NCBI RefSeq assembly: GCF_030409055.1
Contig: NZ_CP116619.1
Location: 3,263,628-3,327,627 of the forward strand
Direction: 5' to 3'
Origin: Trichocoleus desertorum NBK24
Lineage (GTDB): Bacteria; Cyanobacteriota; Cyanobacteriia; FACHB-46
DNA: 64,000 nt
The notes beneath the pieces were generated by a model, which was not told the DNA's origin, did no database searches, and saw only the letters and a list, made by a program, of their open reading frames with translations. Shown here piece by piece: positions 45,059 through 54,826 of the stretch; the stretch's first letter is position 1; the number at the start of each line of letters is the position of its first letter. A program made the translations under genes and the position numbers.

Positions 45059-46591
45059 TTGGATAGTTCTCGGTCTCAATTTGATCCTGATGTCAATTCA
45101 ATTGCCGCTGACCAAACGAGTGGGGATTGGCAGCAGACCAACTTGGACGTGGAACTGGAAAACGCCATTTTTAGTTTTGAAGACATTCAGGCAGAACTGA
45201 ATTACAAGCAGGCTCAAGATGCCCTGCGCGAGTTAGTAGGTCATCTGGATTTAACGCCACAGGAACGTGCTGGGCTGGAGCCAGAAATTCAAGGTCTAGA
45301 ACGGATGCTGGACAAGCTAGACCGTTCTGTGGTGCATATTGCTGTGTTTGGCATGGTGGGACGGGGCAAGTCTTCTTTGCTGAATGCGCTGCTTGGGCAG
45401 GACCTGTTTGAAGTTGGGCCGATCCACGGGGTGACGCAGGTGATTCAGAGCGCAGACTGGAGCTTGCGACGGGAGGCTGTAGCAGGTAGCGATCGCGACA
45501 TTATTCGAGTGGCGTTGCCTGGAGTGGGCGATTCTCGGATTGAGCTGATCGATACGCCTGGAATTGATGAAGTAGATGGTGAGAAGCGCGAAGCTTTGGC
45601 GCGGCAGGTGGCGAAACAGGCGGATTTAATTCTGTTTTTGGTCGCAGGCGACATGACCAAGGTTGAGTACGAGGCGCTGTCCGAATTGCGAGAAGCCAGC
45701 AAGCCGATTCTGTTGGTATTTAACAAGATTGACCAATATCCTGACGCCGATCGCACTGCAATCTATCAGAAAATTCGGGACGAGCGCGTGAAGGAATTGC
45801 TCTCGCCCGAAGAGATTGTTATGGCAGCGGCCTCTCCCCTAATTGCCAAGGCTGTACGTCATCCGGATGGCAAAATGACGGCCCAGTTGAGCCGAGGAAT
45901 CCCAGAAGTGGGAGAGTTGAAGCTCAAAATTTTGGAGATTTTGCACCGGGAAGGCAAATCTCTGGTGGCGCTGAACACGATGCTTTATGCCGATGATGTC
46001 AACGAGCAGTTGGTGCAGCGGAAGATGGAAATTCGCGATCGCAGTGCCAACCAAATCATCTGGAATGGGGTGATGACAAAAGCCGTGGCGATCGCGCTCA
46101 ATCCTATTACGGTGATTGATGTTTTAGGAAGCGCCGCCATTGATGTAGCGCTGATTCTGACGCTGTCGAAGCTTTACGGCATTTCCATGACTCAAAAAAA
46201 TGCCATTAATCTGCTGCAAAAAATTGCGCTGACGATGGGTGGCATTAGTGCCAGCGAGCTTCTAGTCACGTTTGGCTTGAGTTCTCTGAAGGGATTGCTG
46301 GGAGTTTCAGCCACCGCGACCGGAGGACTGGCGATCGCCCCCTATTTATCTGTTGCCATCACTCAGGCGGGGGTTGCAGGCGTTTCTACGTACGGGATTG
46401 GTCACATTACCAAAGCCTACCTCGCCAACGGAGCCACCTGGGGACCGGAAGGCCCGAAAGCAGTCGTGACTAAAATTTTGGCTTCCCTGGATGAAGAATC
46501 AATTCTGAACCGCATTAAAGATGAGCTGCGGGCCAAGCTGGATTTGTCTACCAAACGCGCCCAATCCAAGGCCAAGCCTGTAGAAGATTAG
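45059..46591 (+). CDS. Membrane-associated GTPase (Era/dynamin-like, DUF697)
   Basis: A 510-residue protein with a TRAFAC GTPase domain: G1 GMVGRGKSSLLNALL at about residue 100, G3 IDTPGID at about 163, G4 FNKIDQ at about 222. The C-terminal half includes hydrophobic stretches (IALNPITVIDVLGSAAIDVALILTLSKLYG and LSSLKGLLGVSATATGGLAIA) typical of DUF697, which may insert in or contact membranes. It starts with TTG at 45059, supported by GGAGG six bases upstream. Function is unknown, likely cell-division or membrane-remodelling. Its stop overlaps that of the histidine phosphatase. Confidence 0.82.
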   Translation: MDSSRSQFDPDVNSIAADQTSGDWQQTNLDVELENAIFSFEDIQAELNYKQAQDALRELVGHLDLTPQERAGLEPEIQGLERMLDKLDRSVVHIAVFGMVGRGKSSLLNALLGQDLFEVGPIHGVTQVIQSADWSLRREAVAGSDRDIIRVALPGVGDSRIELIDTPGIDEVDGEKREALARQVAKQADLILFLVAGDMTKVEYEALSELREASKPILLVFNKIDQYPDADRTAIYQKIRDERVKELLSPEEIVMAAASPLIAKAVRHPDGKMTAQLSRGIPEVGELKLKILEILHREGKSLVALNTMLYADDVNEQLVQRKMEIRDRSANQIIWNGVMTKAVAIALNPITVIDVLGSAAIDVALILTLSKLYGISMTQKNAINLLQKIALTMGGISASELLVTFGLSSLKGLLGVSATATGGLAIAPYLSVAITQAGVAGVSTYGIGHITKAYLANGATWGPEGPKAVVTKILASLDEESILNRIKDELRAKLDLSTKRAQSKAKPVED

Positions 46592-47277
46592 GTGCCTGGT
46601 AGCGATCGCAATTCTTCGCTTAAGTGGGTGCGATCGGCTAAGGCTGTGAGTAGGGGGCCGTGGGCACCAAATTCGACGATGCTTACAGAACCCACTGGGC
46701 AACCCAAGCGGTAGCGGAAGCGGCCTACATCAATCCCTAGGAGGGCACAAAGGGTAATCCGAATAGTGGCCTTGTGCGCTACGACCAACACATTGCCGTC
46801 GCTGAAGCGTTCTTTGATTTCTTCGATCACTTGTAACGACCGAGTCGCGATCGCCACTGCAGGCTCCCCTCCGGTGGGCGGATACCAGGCAGGATCAGCA
46901 GACCAGCGCAGATAGTCGTCGTGAAATTCCTGGCTGACGGTGGCAACCGTATTGCCTTCCCACTTGCCATAGTTAATTTCTTTCAGGCCATCTCGCAGTT
47001 CTGGTTGCAAACCTGTCAGGTCACAAAGCGGTTGCACTGTGGCGATCGTCCGCTTCATGGGACTGGAAAAAATTGCCGTCCAAGGTACAGCTTTATAGGC
47101 GGCAGCAAATGCCTGAGCCATTGCCATACCATCAGACGTAAGTTCAGGATCGATCGCACCACAAAAGAGATTTCCGCGACTACAAGTCGTTTGGCCGTGG
47201 CGGAGGAAGTAAAGCGTGAGGCTCAAGGTTTTCAGCTCCAGTACAGGGGTGCAAATCACCACTGCCAGTGTAAACAA
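46588..47277 (-). CDS. Histidine phosphatase family protein
   Basis: A 229-residue phosphoglycerate mutase-fold phosphatase. The active-site motif LRHGQT is at about residue 25, with a second histidine in VAHKATIRI near residue 170 and LFCGAIDPELTSDG and DGLKEINYGKWEG between. It acts on a phosphoester substrate that is not specified by sequence. The N-terminal 18 residues may be a wrong extension; a TTG start about 50 bases later is possible. It ends four bases inside the convergent GTPase gene. Confidence 0.85.
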   Translation of the reverse strand: MFTLAVVICTPVLELKTLSLTLYFLRHGQTTCSRGNLFCGAIDPELTSDGMAMAQAFAAAYKAVPWTAIFSSPMKRTIATVQPLCDLTGLQPELRDGLKEINYGKWEGNTVATVSQEFHDDYLRWSADPAWYPPTGGEPAVAIATRSLQVIEEIKERFSDGNVLVVAHKATIRITLCALLGIDVGRFRYRLGCPVGSVSIVEFGAHGPLLTALADRTHLSEELRSLPGT

Positions 47278-47492
47278 TCCTGACTTGCTAGCCCTAGTTT
47301 TGGGCCATTAGCCGTAAATTTACCGAGTCAAGTCCAATTTTGTGACTAGGATCACAGGTGAATTCGGCACTCGTCACATATCGCGCCAGAAAAATCCTTA
47401 ACGATAGGAACATCTGGGTAATGACACCGTCCGTTGGATCAAGGATTTATTTCAACCCTAACTTTTTGCCCGCAAATTTACTGGGTGCCCTT

Positions 47493-47687
47493 ATGCTGCT
47501 GATTCGTGAAATTGTTCAACAAGCGCTCGCATCCGGTTGTTTGACAGTTGAAGCGGAGGAGCAGCTGAGGCAGCTACTGGCTAAAAAGTACGATATCCAG
47601 GACTTGCAGGCTTTCATGAAGTTGCAACAGGCAACCATGTCGGGTTTGGTTAAGCAAGAATCTCGCGAGTTGCTATATTCGAGCTAA
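47493..47687 (+). CDS. Small conserved hypothetical protein, 64 aa
   Basis: A 64-residue soluble, helical protein from ATG 47493 (MLLIREIVQQALASGCLTVEAE...QDLQAFMKLQQATMSG). A longer frame to 47358 has an unlikely N-terminus. No family is recognised, but the sequence pattern is of a short cyanobacterial protein. A terminator with HIP1 arms follows. Confidence 0.65.
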   Translation: MLLIREIVQQALASGCLTVEAEEQLRQLLAKKYDIQDLQAFMKLQQATMSGLVKQESRELLYSS

Positions 47688-47725
47688 TCTACTGATTTCT
47701 ATCGATTTCCTCTGTTCTCCCCATT

Positions 47726-47766
47726 GCGATCGCCTCCTGCAAAGAATAAGGAGCGATCGCTTTTTT
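47726..47766 (+). terminator. Terminator built from HIP1-like palindrome
   Basis: The stem GCGATCGCCTCCT / AGGAGCGATCGC (one bulged base) is followed by six T. HIP1 octamers form both arms of the hairpin. Confidence 0.75.
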
Positions 47767-47791
47767 CTAACTTATTTTTCGGCCCAATCTT

Positions 47792-48049
47792 CTACCACTG
47801 GAGGAACGCGGCTTCTGGCCCCTGTTCGCGGCGCACTTTACCATCTTCTTCAAACCAAGTAATCACTTGCTCTGGTGTGAGTTCTTCGATCGCTACGCCT
47901 GTATCTTGGGCAATCTGCTTCAGCAACTTCAAAGATGAAATCGTCAGGCGAGTCAAGAACTTTTCGTGAGACGACAACAACGCCGCATCAACAGCAGCAG
48001 ACTCTTCTAAGCTGAGGAACTGGGTGGAAGGTTGTTGGGCTTGAGTCAT
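47792..48049 (-). CDS. Small conserved hypothetical protein, 85 aa
   Basis: An 85-residue soluble protein, mostly helical and acidic: FLSLEESAAVDAALLSSHEKFLTRLTISSLKLLKQIAQ then EELTPEQVITWFEEDGKVRREQG. No catalytic motif. It lies downstream of sufR (139 bases) on the same strand and might be read through from it, but no functional link is established. Confidence 0.65.
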   Translation of the reverse strand: MTQAQQPSTQFLSLEESAAVDAALLSSHEKFLTRLTISSLKLLKQIAQDTGVAIEELTPEQVITWFEEDGKVRREQGPEAAFLQW

Positions 48050-48187
48050 AGGTAGCGATTAGCGGTTGGCAATGAGTGGATGGTGAGGCTAGGAGGAGCT
48101 AGGAGGCGTATCGATTCCAGCTTATTGGCGATTATTTGAAACTAAACCTTTCCAAAGAATTATTCTGTCTCATTTTCCAACCCAGCG

Positions 48188-48883
48188 CTAACGACCAACC
48201 GCCTCTTTAGCCTGAATCAAATATCCACAGCGATGTTCGCCATTCACAATCCAGTGAGTCCGCTCCACAGTACAACCGGGTAGTGCCGCTGCAAACATTT
48301 CTAGCTCATGGCCGCAGACACTGGGAAAAGACTCTGCAATGTGAGAGATGGCGCAGTTGTACTCCGTCACCACATAACGTTCCACTGGCTCATTGGGAGT
48401 TGCAGCAGTCGCGAGAGACTGGTCTTTTGTGCTGTCAAAGGGATACCACTCAGCCATATACCCTTCAGCCCGACGCAGCTCGACTAAATTAGCCACCCGC
48501 TCTTGCAACGACCCGGAACCCACGCGATCGCGATATTCAGTAGCTTTGCGCTGCCATTGCTTTTGCAGCAGCACTCCTACTTGCTCACGGCCTACCGTCT
48601 CAGCCAGGGTATCTAAGAGAGAGATGGCAAATTCTTCGTAGCGGTCGGGAAAGCGATCGCGACCTTGGCGACTGAGTTTATAAACGTGGTTGGGACGGCC
48701 CATGCTGGCATGTACCACTTCATGCAAGATCAACGCCTCAGCCTCTAAATCTTTTAGATGGCGACGAACCGCTTGGGGAGTCACTTTTAAATGTTCAGCC
48801 AGTTCTTGGGCAGTCGCTTGCCCCTGCTTCAGTAAATGATGCAGGATGTCCTGTTTCGTAGAAGGTTGCTGTGTCGTTGCCAT
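48188..48883 (-). CDS. sufR: Fe-S cluster biosynthesis repressor SufR
   Basis: A 231-residue DeoR/MarR-like winged-helix regulator. The N-terminal DNA-binding domain reads KQDILHHLLKQGQATAQELAEHLKVTPQAVRRHLKDL. The C-terminal part holds four cysteines (NCAIS, SVCGHE, PGCTVE, HRCGYL), the ones that coordinate a [4Fe-4S] cluster in SufR. SufR represses the suf genes when clusters are sufficient. ATG at 48883 gives MATTQQPSTKQDI; a longer frame is unlikely. It is divergent from ftrC-sufBCDS across a 163-base region with CAAC-N6-GTTG sites. Confidence 0.93.
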   Translation of the reverse strand: MATTQQPSTKQDILHHLLKQGQATAQELAEHLKVTPQAVRRHLKDLEAEALILHEVVHASMGRPNHVYKLSRQGRDRFPDRYEEFAISLLDTLAETVGREQVGVLLQKQWQRKATEYRDRVGSGSLQERVANLVELRRAEGYMAEWYPFDSTKDQSLATAATPNEPVERYVVTEYNCAISHIAESFPSVCGHELEMFAAALPGCTVERTHWIVNGEHRCGYLIQAKEAVGR

Positions 48884-48938
48884 CCTTGTCTCAAAACCAG
48901 TTAAAGCGAACGGCAAAAGTTGCACTAGTAGACTTTGA

Positions 48939-48952
48939 CAACTAAATTGTTT
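48939..48952 (+). promoter_or_regulatory. Half-degenerate SufR operator
   Basis: CAAC-TAAATT-GTTT differs by one base from the SufR site CAAC-N6-GTTG. It lies 56 bases upstream of sufR and 41 bases from the perfect site. Probably the second of two operators. Confidence 0.5.
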
Positions 48953-48979
48953 CTAAAGTACCCTAAAATAGAAATTAAG

Positions 48980-48993
48980 CAACGAAAGTGTTG
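48980..48993 (+). promoter_or_regulatory. SufR operator (perfect CAAC-N6-GTTG)
   Basis: CAAC-GAAAGT-GTTG matches the published SufR recognition palindrome exactly. It lies 54 bases before the ftrC start and 97 bases from the sufR start, so SufR bound here could control both divergent units. Confidence 0.75.
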
Positions 48994-49046
48994 TTTTAAT
49001 TATTTAATTATAGATTGTAGTTCAGTTTGTCCTGCCATCCTGCCTC

Positions 49047-49412
49047 ATGAATTCAACGACCCCTGAAAGCCAGCAAGCAACAGAAAAAAGCCTTGAAGCC
49101 ATGAGGCACTTTTCAGAAACCTATGCCAAACGGACAGGAACCTACTTCTGTGTAGATCCCGGTGTCACCGCTGTGGTGATTGAAGGGCTAGCAAAACACA
49201 AGGACGAACTCGGTGCCCCCCTCTGCCCTTGCCGTCACTACGAAGACAAAGAAGCAGAAGTAGCCGCTGCCTTCTGGAACTGTCCTTGCGTCCCCATGCG
49301 GGAGCGTAAAGAGTGTCACTGCATGCTCTTCCTCACCGAGGACAACGAATTCAGAGGAGACAAGCAGGAGATCAGCTTTGAAGAAATCAGAACAGTTACC
49401 AACCAATCTTAA
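49047..49412 (+). CDS. ftrC: Ferredoxin-thioredoxin reductase catalytic subunit
   Basis: A 121-residue FTR beta subunit with the cysteine array of the active site: PLCPCRHYED (CPC) at about residue 56, FWNCPCVPM and KECHCML. These bind the special [4Fe-4S] cluster and carry the redox-active disulfide that passes electrons from ferredoxin to thioredoxin in the light. The catalytic chain is an Fe-S protein, which gives a reason to sit next to suf. It shares the SufR-operator region and lies 158 bases upstream of sufB on the same strand. Confidence 0.95.
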   Translation: MNSTTPESQQATEKSLEAMRHFSETYAKRTGTYFCVDPGVTAVVIEGLAKHKDELGAPLCPCRHYEDKEAEVAAAFWNCPCVPMRERKECHCMLFLTEDNEFRGDKQEISFEEIRTVTNQS

Positions 49413-49570
49413 TTGCTAACCTTTTTTTGCTCGCGGCTGACTCGATTCCGTTTTTTACTTCAGAACACTCAAGAACACTCACTGCTCGTTTGCTGACCTA
49501 GCGTCTAATTTCGCTCCAGGTTTGCTGTTCAGCCGCCTCCGATCCCTAGAGTCCTAAGAGAACACTAACG

Positions 49571-51007
49571 ATGACTGCAAGCGTTAAGACACTCGTCAAT
49601 CAGCCCTATAAGTACGGGTTTGTGACGGACATCGAGTCAGAAACCGTACCCCGTGGTTTAAGCGAAGACACCGTTCGCCTAATTTCGGCCAAGAAAGAAG
49701 AGCCAGAATTCATGCTGGAGTTTCGCCTCAAGGCGTATCGCCAGTGGCTCAAGATGACCGAACCGACGTGGCCCCATGTCACCTATCCCCCGATCAATTA
49801 CCAAGACATCATTTACTACTCTGCCCCCAAGCAGAAGCAGAAGAAACAGAGCTTGGACGAAGTAGACCCCATTCTGCTAGAAACCTTCGAAAAACTTGGC
49901 ATTCCGCTGACTGAGCAGAAGCGACTCGCCAATGTTGCCGTTGATGCCATTTTCGATAGCGTTTCTGTCGCCACCACCTTCCGCGAGAAGCTAGCTGAGA
50001 AGGGCGTGATTTTCTGCTCGATCTCCGAAGCCCTACGCGAGTATCCTGATTTGGTGCAGAAGTACCTCGGTAGCGTCGTGCCTGTCGCCGATAACTATTT
50101 TGCGGCCCTCAACGCGGCGGTGTTTAGCGACGGTTCCTTCGTCTACATTCCCAAAAACACCAAGTGTCCGATGGAGTTGTCTACCTACTTCCGGATCAAC
50201 AGTGGTGATACAGGGCAGTTCGAGCGGACGCTGATTGTGGCCGAGGAAGGCAGCTCGGTCAGCTATCTCGAAGGTTGCACCGCCCCCATGTACGACACCA
50301 ACCAACTCCATGCGGCAGTCGTGGAATTGGTAGCGATGGACAATGCCGAGATTAAGTACTCCACTGTCCAGAACTGGTACGCAGGCGACGAGAAAGGCAA
50401 GGGCGGCATCTACAACTTCGTCACCAAGCGCGGTCTCTGCCAAGGCGTGAACTCCAAGATTTCCTGGACTCAAGTTGAAACAGGTTCGGCCATCACCTGG
50501 AAGTACCCCAGTTGCGTGTTGGTCGGTGACAACTCAGTGGGCGAGTTCTACTCCGTGGCACTAACCAACCACATGCAGCAAGCCGACACGGGCACCAAAA
50601 TGGTCCACATCGGCAAGAACACCCGCAGCACCATCATCTCCAAGGGGATTTCGGCGGGTAACTCCAAGAACAGCTATCGCGGTTTGGTGAAGATTGGCCC
50701 CAAGGCAGAAGGCGCACGCAACTACTCGCAGTGTGACTCGATGCTGATTGGCGACAATGCCCAAGCCAACACCTTCCCTTACATCCAGGTGCAGAACAAC
50801 ACAGGCAAGGTGGAGCACGAAGCTTCGACCTCCAAGATTGGGGAAGACCAGCTTTTCTTCTTCACCCAACGTGGCATCTCGATGGAAGACGCGATCTCGA
50901 TGATGATCAGCGGTTTCTGTAAGGATGTGTTCAGTCAGTTGCCGATGGAGTTTGCGGTGGAAGCCGATCGCCTGTTGGCCTTGAAGCTAGAAGGCAGCGT
51001 GGGTTAA
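49571..51007 (+). CDS. sufB: Fe-S cluster assembly protein SufB
   Basis: A 478-residue scaffold of the SUF system. It forms SufBC2D, on which [4Fe-4S] clusters are built with ATPase SufC. The sequence contains the N-terminal helical part ([15 protein letters not shown]) and the beta-helix core with [26 protein letters not shown] and the C-terminal [15 protein letters not shown]. Length and order sufB-sufC-sufD-sufS match cyanobacterial operons. It follows ftrC by 158 bases. Confidence 0.97.
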   Translation: MTASVKTLVNQPYKYGFVTDIESETVPRGLSEDTVRLISAKKEEPEFMLEFRLKAYRQWLKMTEPTWPHVTYPPINYQDIIYYSAPKQKQKKQSLDEVDPILLETFEKLGIPLTEQKRLANVAVDAIFDSVSVATTFREKLAEKGVIFCSISEALREYPDLVQKYLGSVVPVADNYFAALNAAVFSDGSFVYIPKNTKCPMELSTYFRINSGDTGQFERTLIVAEEGSSVSYLEGCTAPMYDTNQLHAAVVELVAMDNAEIKYSTVQNWYAGDEKGKGGIYNFVTKRGLCQGVNSKISWTQVETGSAITWKYPSCVLVGDNSVGEFYSVALTNHMQQADTGTKMVHIGKNTRSTIISKGISAGNSKNSYRGLVKIGPKAEGARNYSQCDSMLIGDNAQANTFPYIQVQNNTGKVEHEASTSKIGEDQLFFFTQRGISMEDAISMMISGFCKDVFSQLPMEFAVEADRLLALKLEGSVG

Positions 51008-51021
51008 GACCTCTCCCCCAG

Positions 51022-51044
51022 CCCCTCTCCTCGCAGGAGAGGGG
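51022..51044. repeat. Perfect 10-bp palindrome between sufB and sufC
   Basis: CCCCTCTCCT / AGGAGAGGGG with a three-base loop, 15 bases after the sufB stop. It has no T-run and looks like a dispersed repeat. It could act as an RNA stability or processing element between sufB and sufC. Confidence 0.6.
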
Positions 51045-51127
51045 AGAAATAACAGTTGCGATCGCCTTCCTCTCCAACTTGCTCGAATCCCTAACCCTCA
51101 AGCATTCCAGAGTTTTAATCAGTTGCA

Positions 51128-51919
51128 ATGATCATTGAAAACAGCGAAGTTATTTTATCCGTCCGGGATCTAACCGCGAATGTGGACGGCACCCAAATCC
51201 TTAAAGGCTTGAAACTGGAAGTCAAGGCTGGAGAAATTCACGCCATCATGGGGCCAAATGGTTCTGGTAAGAGCACCTTCTCTAAGATCTTGGCAGGGCA
51301 CCCCGCTTACGAAGTCACGGGTGGCGAAGTCATCTTCCTGGGTGAGAACTTGCTGGATAAGGAACCCGAAGAACGGGCGCGATCGGGTGTGTTTTTGGCG
51401 TTCCAGTATCCGCTAGAAATTCCAGGGGTCAGCAACATCGATTTCTTGCGCGTGGCTTACAACTCGCGCCGCAAACACCAAGGTCTAGAAGAACTCGACG
51501 CTTTTGACTTTGATGATTTGGTGCGGCAGAAGCTAGATGTGGTCAAGATGGACCCTGCGTTTCTGAATCGCAGTGTGAATGAAGGCTTCTCTGGTGGTGA
51601 GAAAAAGCGCAACGAGATTCTGCAAATGGCGCTGCTCGAACCCAAGCTAGCCATTCTGGATGAAACCGATTCTGGCTTAGATATTGACGCGCTCAAGATT
51701 GTGTCTGGCGGGGTCAACCAGATTGCTAACCCTCAGAATGCCACGATTCTGATCACTCACTACCAGCGCTTGCTCAACTACATCACGCCTGATTTTGTGC
51801 ATGTGATGGAAGGTGGTCGCATCCTGACGACAGGTGGCAAGGAGCTGGCTCTGGAGCTGGAAGAGCGCGGTTATGAGTGGGTCCGGGAAGAAGACGCGGC
51901 TGAGGTGGCAGCACGATGA
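51128..51919 (+). CDS. sufC: Fe-S cluster assembly ATPase SufC
   Basis: A 263-residue ABC-type ATPase of the SufBC2D complex. Walker [10 protein letters not shown] is at about residue 42, signature FSGGEKKR at about 157, Walker [17 protein letters not shown] at about 180, and the H-loop [11 protein letters not shown]. It provides energy for Fe-S assembly. ATG at 51128 is chosen. Its last codons overlap the sufD start by four bases. Confidence 0.97.
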   Translation: MIIENSEVILSVRDLTANVDGTQILKGLKLEVKAGEIHAIMGPNGSGKSTFSKILAGHPAYEVTGGEVIFLGENLLDKEPEERARSGVFLAFQYPLEIPGVSNIDFLRVAYNSRRKHQGLEELDAFDFDDLVRQKLDVVKMDPAFLNRSVNEGFSGGEKKRNEILQMALLEPKLAILDETDSGLDIDALKIVSGGVNQIANPQNATILITHYQRLLNYITPDFVHVMEGGRILTTGGKELALELEERGYEWVREEDAAEVAAR

Positions 51920-53259
51920 CGATTCAGGTTTCCCCCGAACAAACTGCGAGTTCCCAGGCAGCAACCAACCGGGAAGCTTACTTAGCCAAGTTGCTGAAGC
52001 TGGCTCAAAGCGTTGAGGTAACAGGCAGCGATCGCCTGCCAGAACTCAGATCCCAAGCCGTGGCTTTGCTGCAAGAGCAGACCTTCCCCACGACTCGCAA
52101 TGAGGAGTGGCGCTACACCGATTTGTCGCCCTTGTTGCAGGTGGAACTGGCAGTTGGCGATCGCTCATTAGCGGTTAACCCTGAAGCTGTTCAAGCCTTC
52201 GCGTTGCCAGAAGCGGCTACAAGTCGGTTGGTGTTTGTGAATGGTGTTTATGCACCGGAACTTTCGGCGATCGCTAATCTCCCAGCCAATATTTTTGTCG
52301 GCAATTTGGCTGCTTTACCAGAAGAGTTGAAAGCGCGATCGCAGAACTACCTAGCGAAGCAGCCTGGTGCGGAAGAAGTGTTTACGGCACTGAACACCGC
52401 AGGCTTGAGTGATGCGGCTGTGGTTTGGATTGCGAAGAATCAGGAAGTCGAAACACCGATTCATCTGTTGTTTGTCTCGATTGCGAGCGATCGCCCTATC
52501 CTCTCGCAGCCTCGCTGCTTGGTAGTGGCGGAAACAGGCAGCAGCGTGACGTTGGTGGAAGACTATGTCACGGTGGGCGAGGGTGTATATTTCACCAATC
52601 CGGTGACGGAAATCTGGGTCGAACAAAATGCTCAGGTGAGTCACACTAGAATTCAGCGGGACAGCCAAAACGCTTTCCACATTGGCAAAACTGCGGTCAG
52701 CCAAGCGCGAGATAGTCGCTACACCTGCAATGCCGTCAGCTTTGGCGCTAAGCTTTCGCGGCACAACTTAGAAATTTTCCAAACCGGAGAGCAGACGGAG
52801 ATCAACCTCAACGGCCTTACCCTGATTGGTGGGGAGCAGTTGAGCGATACCCACAGCACGATCGCCTACACCCAGCCTCACGGCAGCAGTCGCCAACTCC
52901 ACAAAACCATTGTGGATGGTCAGGCGCGAGCGGTGTTCAACGGCAAAGTGTTTGTGCCCAAGCTGGCGCAACTCACCGATGCAGGGCAGCTCAACCGCAA
53001 CTTGCTTCTCTCCTCCAAAGCCCGTGTCGATACGAAGCCGCAGCTAGAAATCACGGCGGATAACGTCAAGTGCAGCCACGGGGCAACGGTGGGGCAGATT
53101 GACCCCGATGAAATCTTCTATCTGCAAAGTCGCGGTCTGGATCAAGCCAGTGCCCGTCAGCTTTTGGTTTATGCCTTCGCAATCGAGATTATTGACCAAA
53201 TTCCCGTAGCCTCCGTGCGCGATCGCCTGTCTCAGCTAGTGAAACAACGAGCTTTTTAG
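51916..53259 (+). CDS. sufD: Fe-S cluster assembly protein SufD
   Basis: A 447-residue SufB paralogue, third component of SufBC2D. The conserved beta-helix core includes [14 protein letters not shown]-like [16 protein letters not shown] and the C-terminal [31 protein letters not shown] with the functional His/Cys region. Starts inside the sufC stop (ATGA overlap), so translation is coupled. It is essential for iron acquisition by the complex. Length is normal. Confidence 0.96.
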   Translation: MTIQVSPEQTASSQAATNREAYLAKLLKLAQSVEVTGSDRLPELRSQAVALLQEQTFPTTRNEEWRYTDLSPLLQVELAVGDRSLAVNPEAVQAFALPEAATSRLVFVNGVYAPELSAIANLPANIFVGNLAALPEELKARSQNYLAKQPGAEEVFTALNTAGLSDAAVVWIAKNQEVETPIHLLFVSIASDRPILSQPRCLVVAETGSSVTLVEDYVTVGEGVYFTNPVTEIWVEQNAQVSHTRIQRDSQNAFHIGKTAVSQARDSRYTCNAVSFGAKLSRHNLEIFQTGEQTEINLNGLTLIGGEQLSDTHSTIAYTQPHGSSRQLHKTIVDGQARAVFNGKVFVPKLAQLTDAGQLNRNLLLSSKARVDTKPQLEITADNVKCSHGATVGQIDPDEIFYLQSRGLDQASARQLLVYAFAIEIIDQIPVASVRDRLSQLVKQRAF

Positions 53260-53263
53260 AACC

Positions 53264-54526
53264 ATGACTATTGCTCAGGAAAGAACTCTCGCCGCTCAGG
53301 TCCGCGCTGACTTCCCGATTTTGGATCAGGAAATCAACGGCAAACCGCTGGTTTATCTGGACAACGCGGCTACCTCGCAAAAACCCCAAGCGGTGTTGCA
53401 AGCGTTGCGGCACTACTACGAGCACGACAATGCCAACGTCCACCGGGGGGTGCATACCCTCAGCTCGCGGGCGACGGATGCTTACGAAGGCGCACGAGAT
53501 AAAGTCGCGAAGTTTATCAATGCGGCCTCTCGGCAAGAAATCATCTACACCCGCAACGCCAGTGAAGCGATCAACTTGGTGTCGAACGCTTGGGGTCTCA
53601 GCACGCTGAAGCAGGGCGACGAGATCATCCTGAGCGTGATGGAGCACCACAGCAACCTAATCCCCTGGCAGTTGGTGGCACAGAAAACGGGTGCGGTGCT
53701 CAAATTTGTGGAGCTAACCGAAACCGAAGAATTTAATGTAGAGCAGTTCAAGTCGCTGATTTCCGACAAGACCAAGCTCGTCTCGGTGGTGCATGTCTCC
53801 AATACCTTGGGCTGCATCAACCCCGTCAAGGAAATCTGCGCGATCGCTCACGAACATGGCGCGAGAGTGTTGATCGATGCCTGCCAAAGCCTGCCCCACA
53901 TGCCAGTGGATGTGCAGGATATTGATTGCGATTGGCTGGTTGGCTCTGGTCACAAAATGTGTGCGGCAACAGGAATCGGCTTCCTCTACGGCAAGCTGGC
54001 TCTGCTGCGATCGATGCCCCCGTTCTTAGGTGGCGGTGAGATGATCGCGGATGTGTTTCTCGATCACTCCACCTACGCCGACTTGCCCCACAAGTTTGAA
54101 GCGGGCACACCTGCCATTGCCGAAGCGATCGCCCTTGGTGCCGCAGTGGATTACCTGATGGGCTTGGGCATGGACAGAATCCACGCCTACGAAGAAGAAC
54201 TGACGGCTTACCTGTACCAGCGCTTAGCTGAGTTGCCCGAAGTCCGCACCTATGGCCCCAAACCCACCGAAGATGGCAAAGGCCGCGCTGCTCTCGCTGC
54301 TTTCACGGTGGGCGCAGTTCACCCCCACGACCTCTCGACCATTTTGGATCAAGCAGGAATCGCGATCCGGGCGGGACACCACTGCACGCAACCTCTGCAC
54401 CGCCATTTAGGGGCACAATCGACGGCACGGGCGAGCTTGTATTTCTACAACACCCGCGAAGAAATTGATGTCTTCATCGAAACCCTCAAAGAAGCGATCG
54501 AATTCTTCGGCAGCATCTTTGGCTAA
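53264..54526 (+). CDS. sufS: Cysteine desulfurase SufS
   Basis: A 420-residue PLP enzyme that releases sulfur from cysteine as a persulfide. The Schiff-base Lys lies in [18 protein letters not shown] (about residue 231), and the active Cys in [16 protein letters not shown] (about residue 370). The NAATSQKP motif begins the fold. In this system the acceptor is probably SufU (13.3-13.8 kb) or SufE. It follows sufD after four bases and ends the operon. Confidence 0.97.
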   Translation: MTIAQERTLAAQVRADFPILDQEINGKPLVYLDNAATSQKPQAVLQALRHYYEHDNANVHRGVHTLSSRATDAYEGARDKVAKFINAASRQEIIYTRNASEAINLVSNAWGLSTLKQGDEIILSVMEHHSNLIPWQLVAQKTGAVLKFVELTETEEFNVEQFKSLISDKTKLVSVVHVSNTLGCINPVKEICAIAHEHGARVLIDACQSLPHMPVDVQDIDCDWLVGSGHKMCAATGIGFLYGKLALLRSMPPFLGGGEMIADVFLDHSTYADLPHKFEAGTPAIAEAIALGAAVDYLMGLGMDRIHAYEEELTAYLYQRLAELPEVRTYGPKPTEDGKGRAALAAFTVGAVHPHDLSTILDQAGIAIRAGHHCTQPLHRHLGAQSTARASLYFYNTREEIDVFIETLKEAIEFFGSIFG

Positions 54527-54550
54527 TTGTTAATTAAAACCTTTTCTCGT

Positions 54551-54584
54551 AAGTAGGGTGGGCAACAGCTCACCTTATTCTTTT
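54551..54584 (+). terminator. Candidate terminator of the suf operon
   Basis: GGTGGGC / GCTCACC (one G-T pair) with a four-base loop is followed by TTATTCTTTT. It begins 25 bases after the sufS stop. Confidence 0.6.
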
Positions 54585-54703
54585 ATGTTTTGAATTTCAC
54601 CAGCAACCCAAAAATTGTAGGGGTTTAACATTTGGCTTATGATGCAATTCAAAAATAGTTAATGCCTGAGCCAAGTGCTGACGATCGCAGAGTACCCTGC
54701 ACT

Positions 54704-54767
54704 GGGCAAAGCATTCAGGTAAGAACTCGCAGTCCTGTTTTGAACTCAAGGACTGCATGCTTTGCCC
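54704..54767. repeat. Long inverted repeat (GGGCAAAGCAT element)
   Basis: GGGCAAAGCAT and ATGCTTTGCCC form the outer arms, and CAGTCCT / AGGACTG form an inner stem. The element is part of the dispersed GTAGGGGCAAAGCAT family frequent in cyanobacterial spacers. Probably a non-autonomous mobile element fossil. Confidence 0.65.
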
Positions 54768-54826
54768 CTACAATAATCTATGGATTAACAGCGATCGCAC
54801 TCTATAACTCCTAAACCAGCTCATCA

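Larger units (their letters stand above)
54527..54826. other. 300-base spacer after sufS
   Basis: Holds the suf terminator (54551-54584) and a long cruciform repeat (54704-54767), listed separately. The promoter of the following ACP-like gene must also lie here but is not identified. Confidence 0.5.

Noticed and set aside
50033-50473. A 146-residue open frame on the minus strand
   Set aside because: Antisense to sufB, no recognisable motif.
51022-51044. A terminator between sufB and sufC
   Set aside because: The stem is perfect but lacks a T-run, and sufC-sufD-sufS follow in the same direction. A repeat is more likely.
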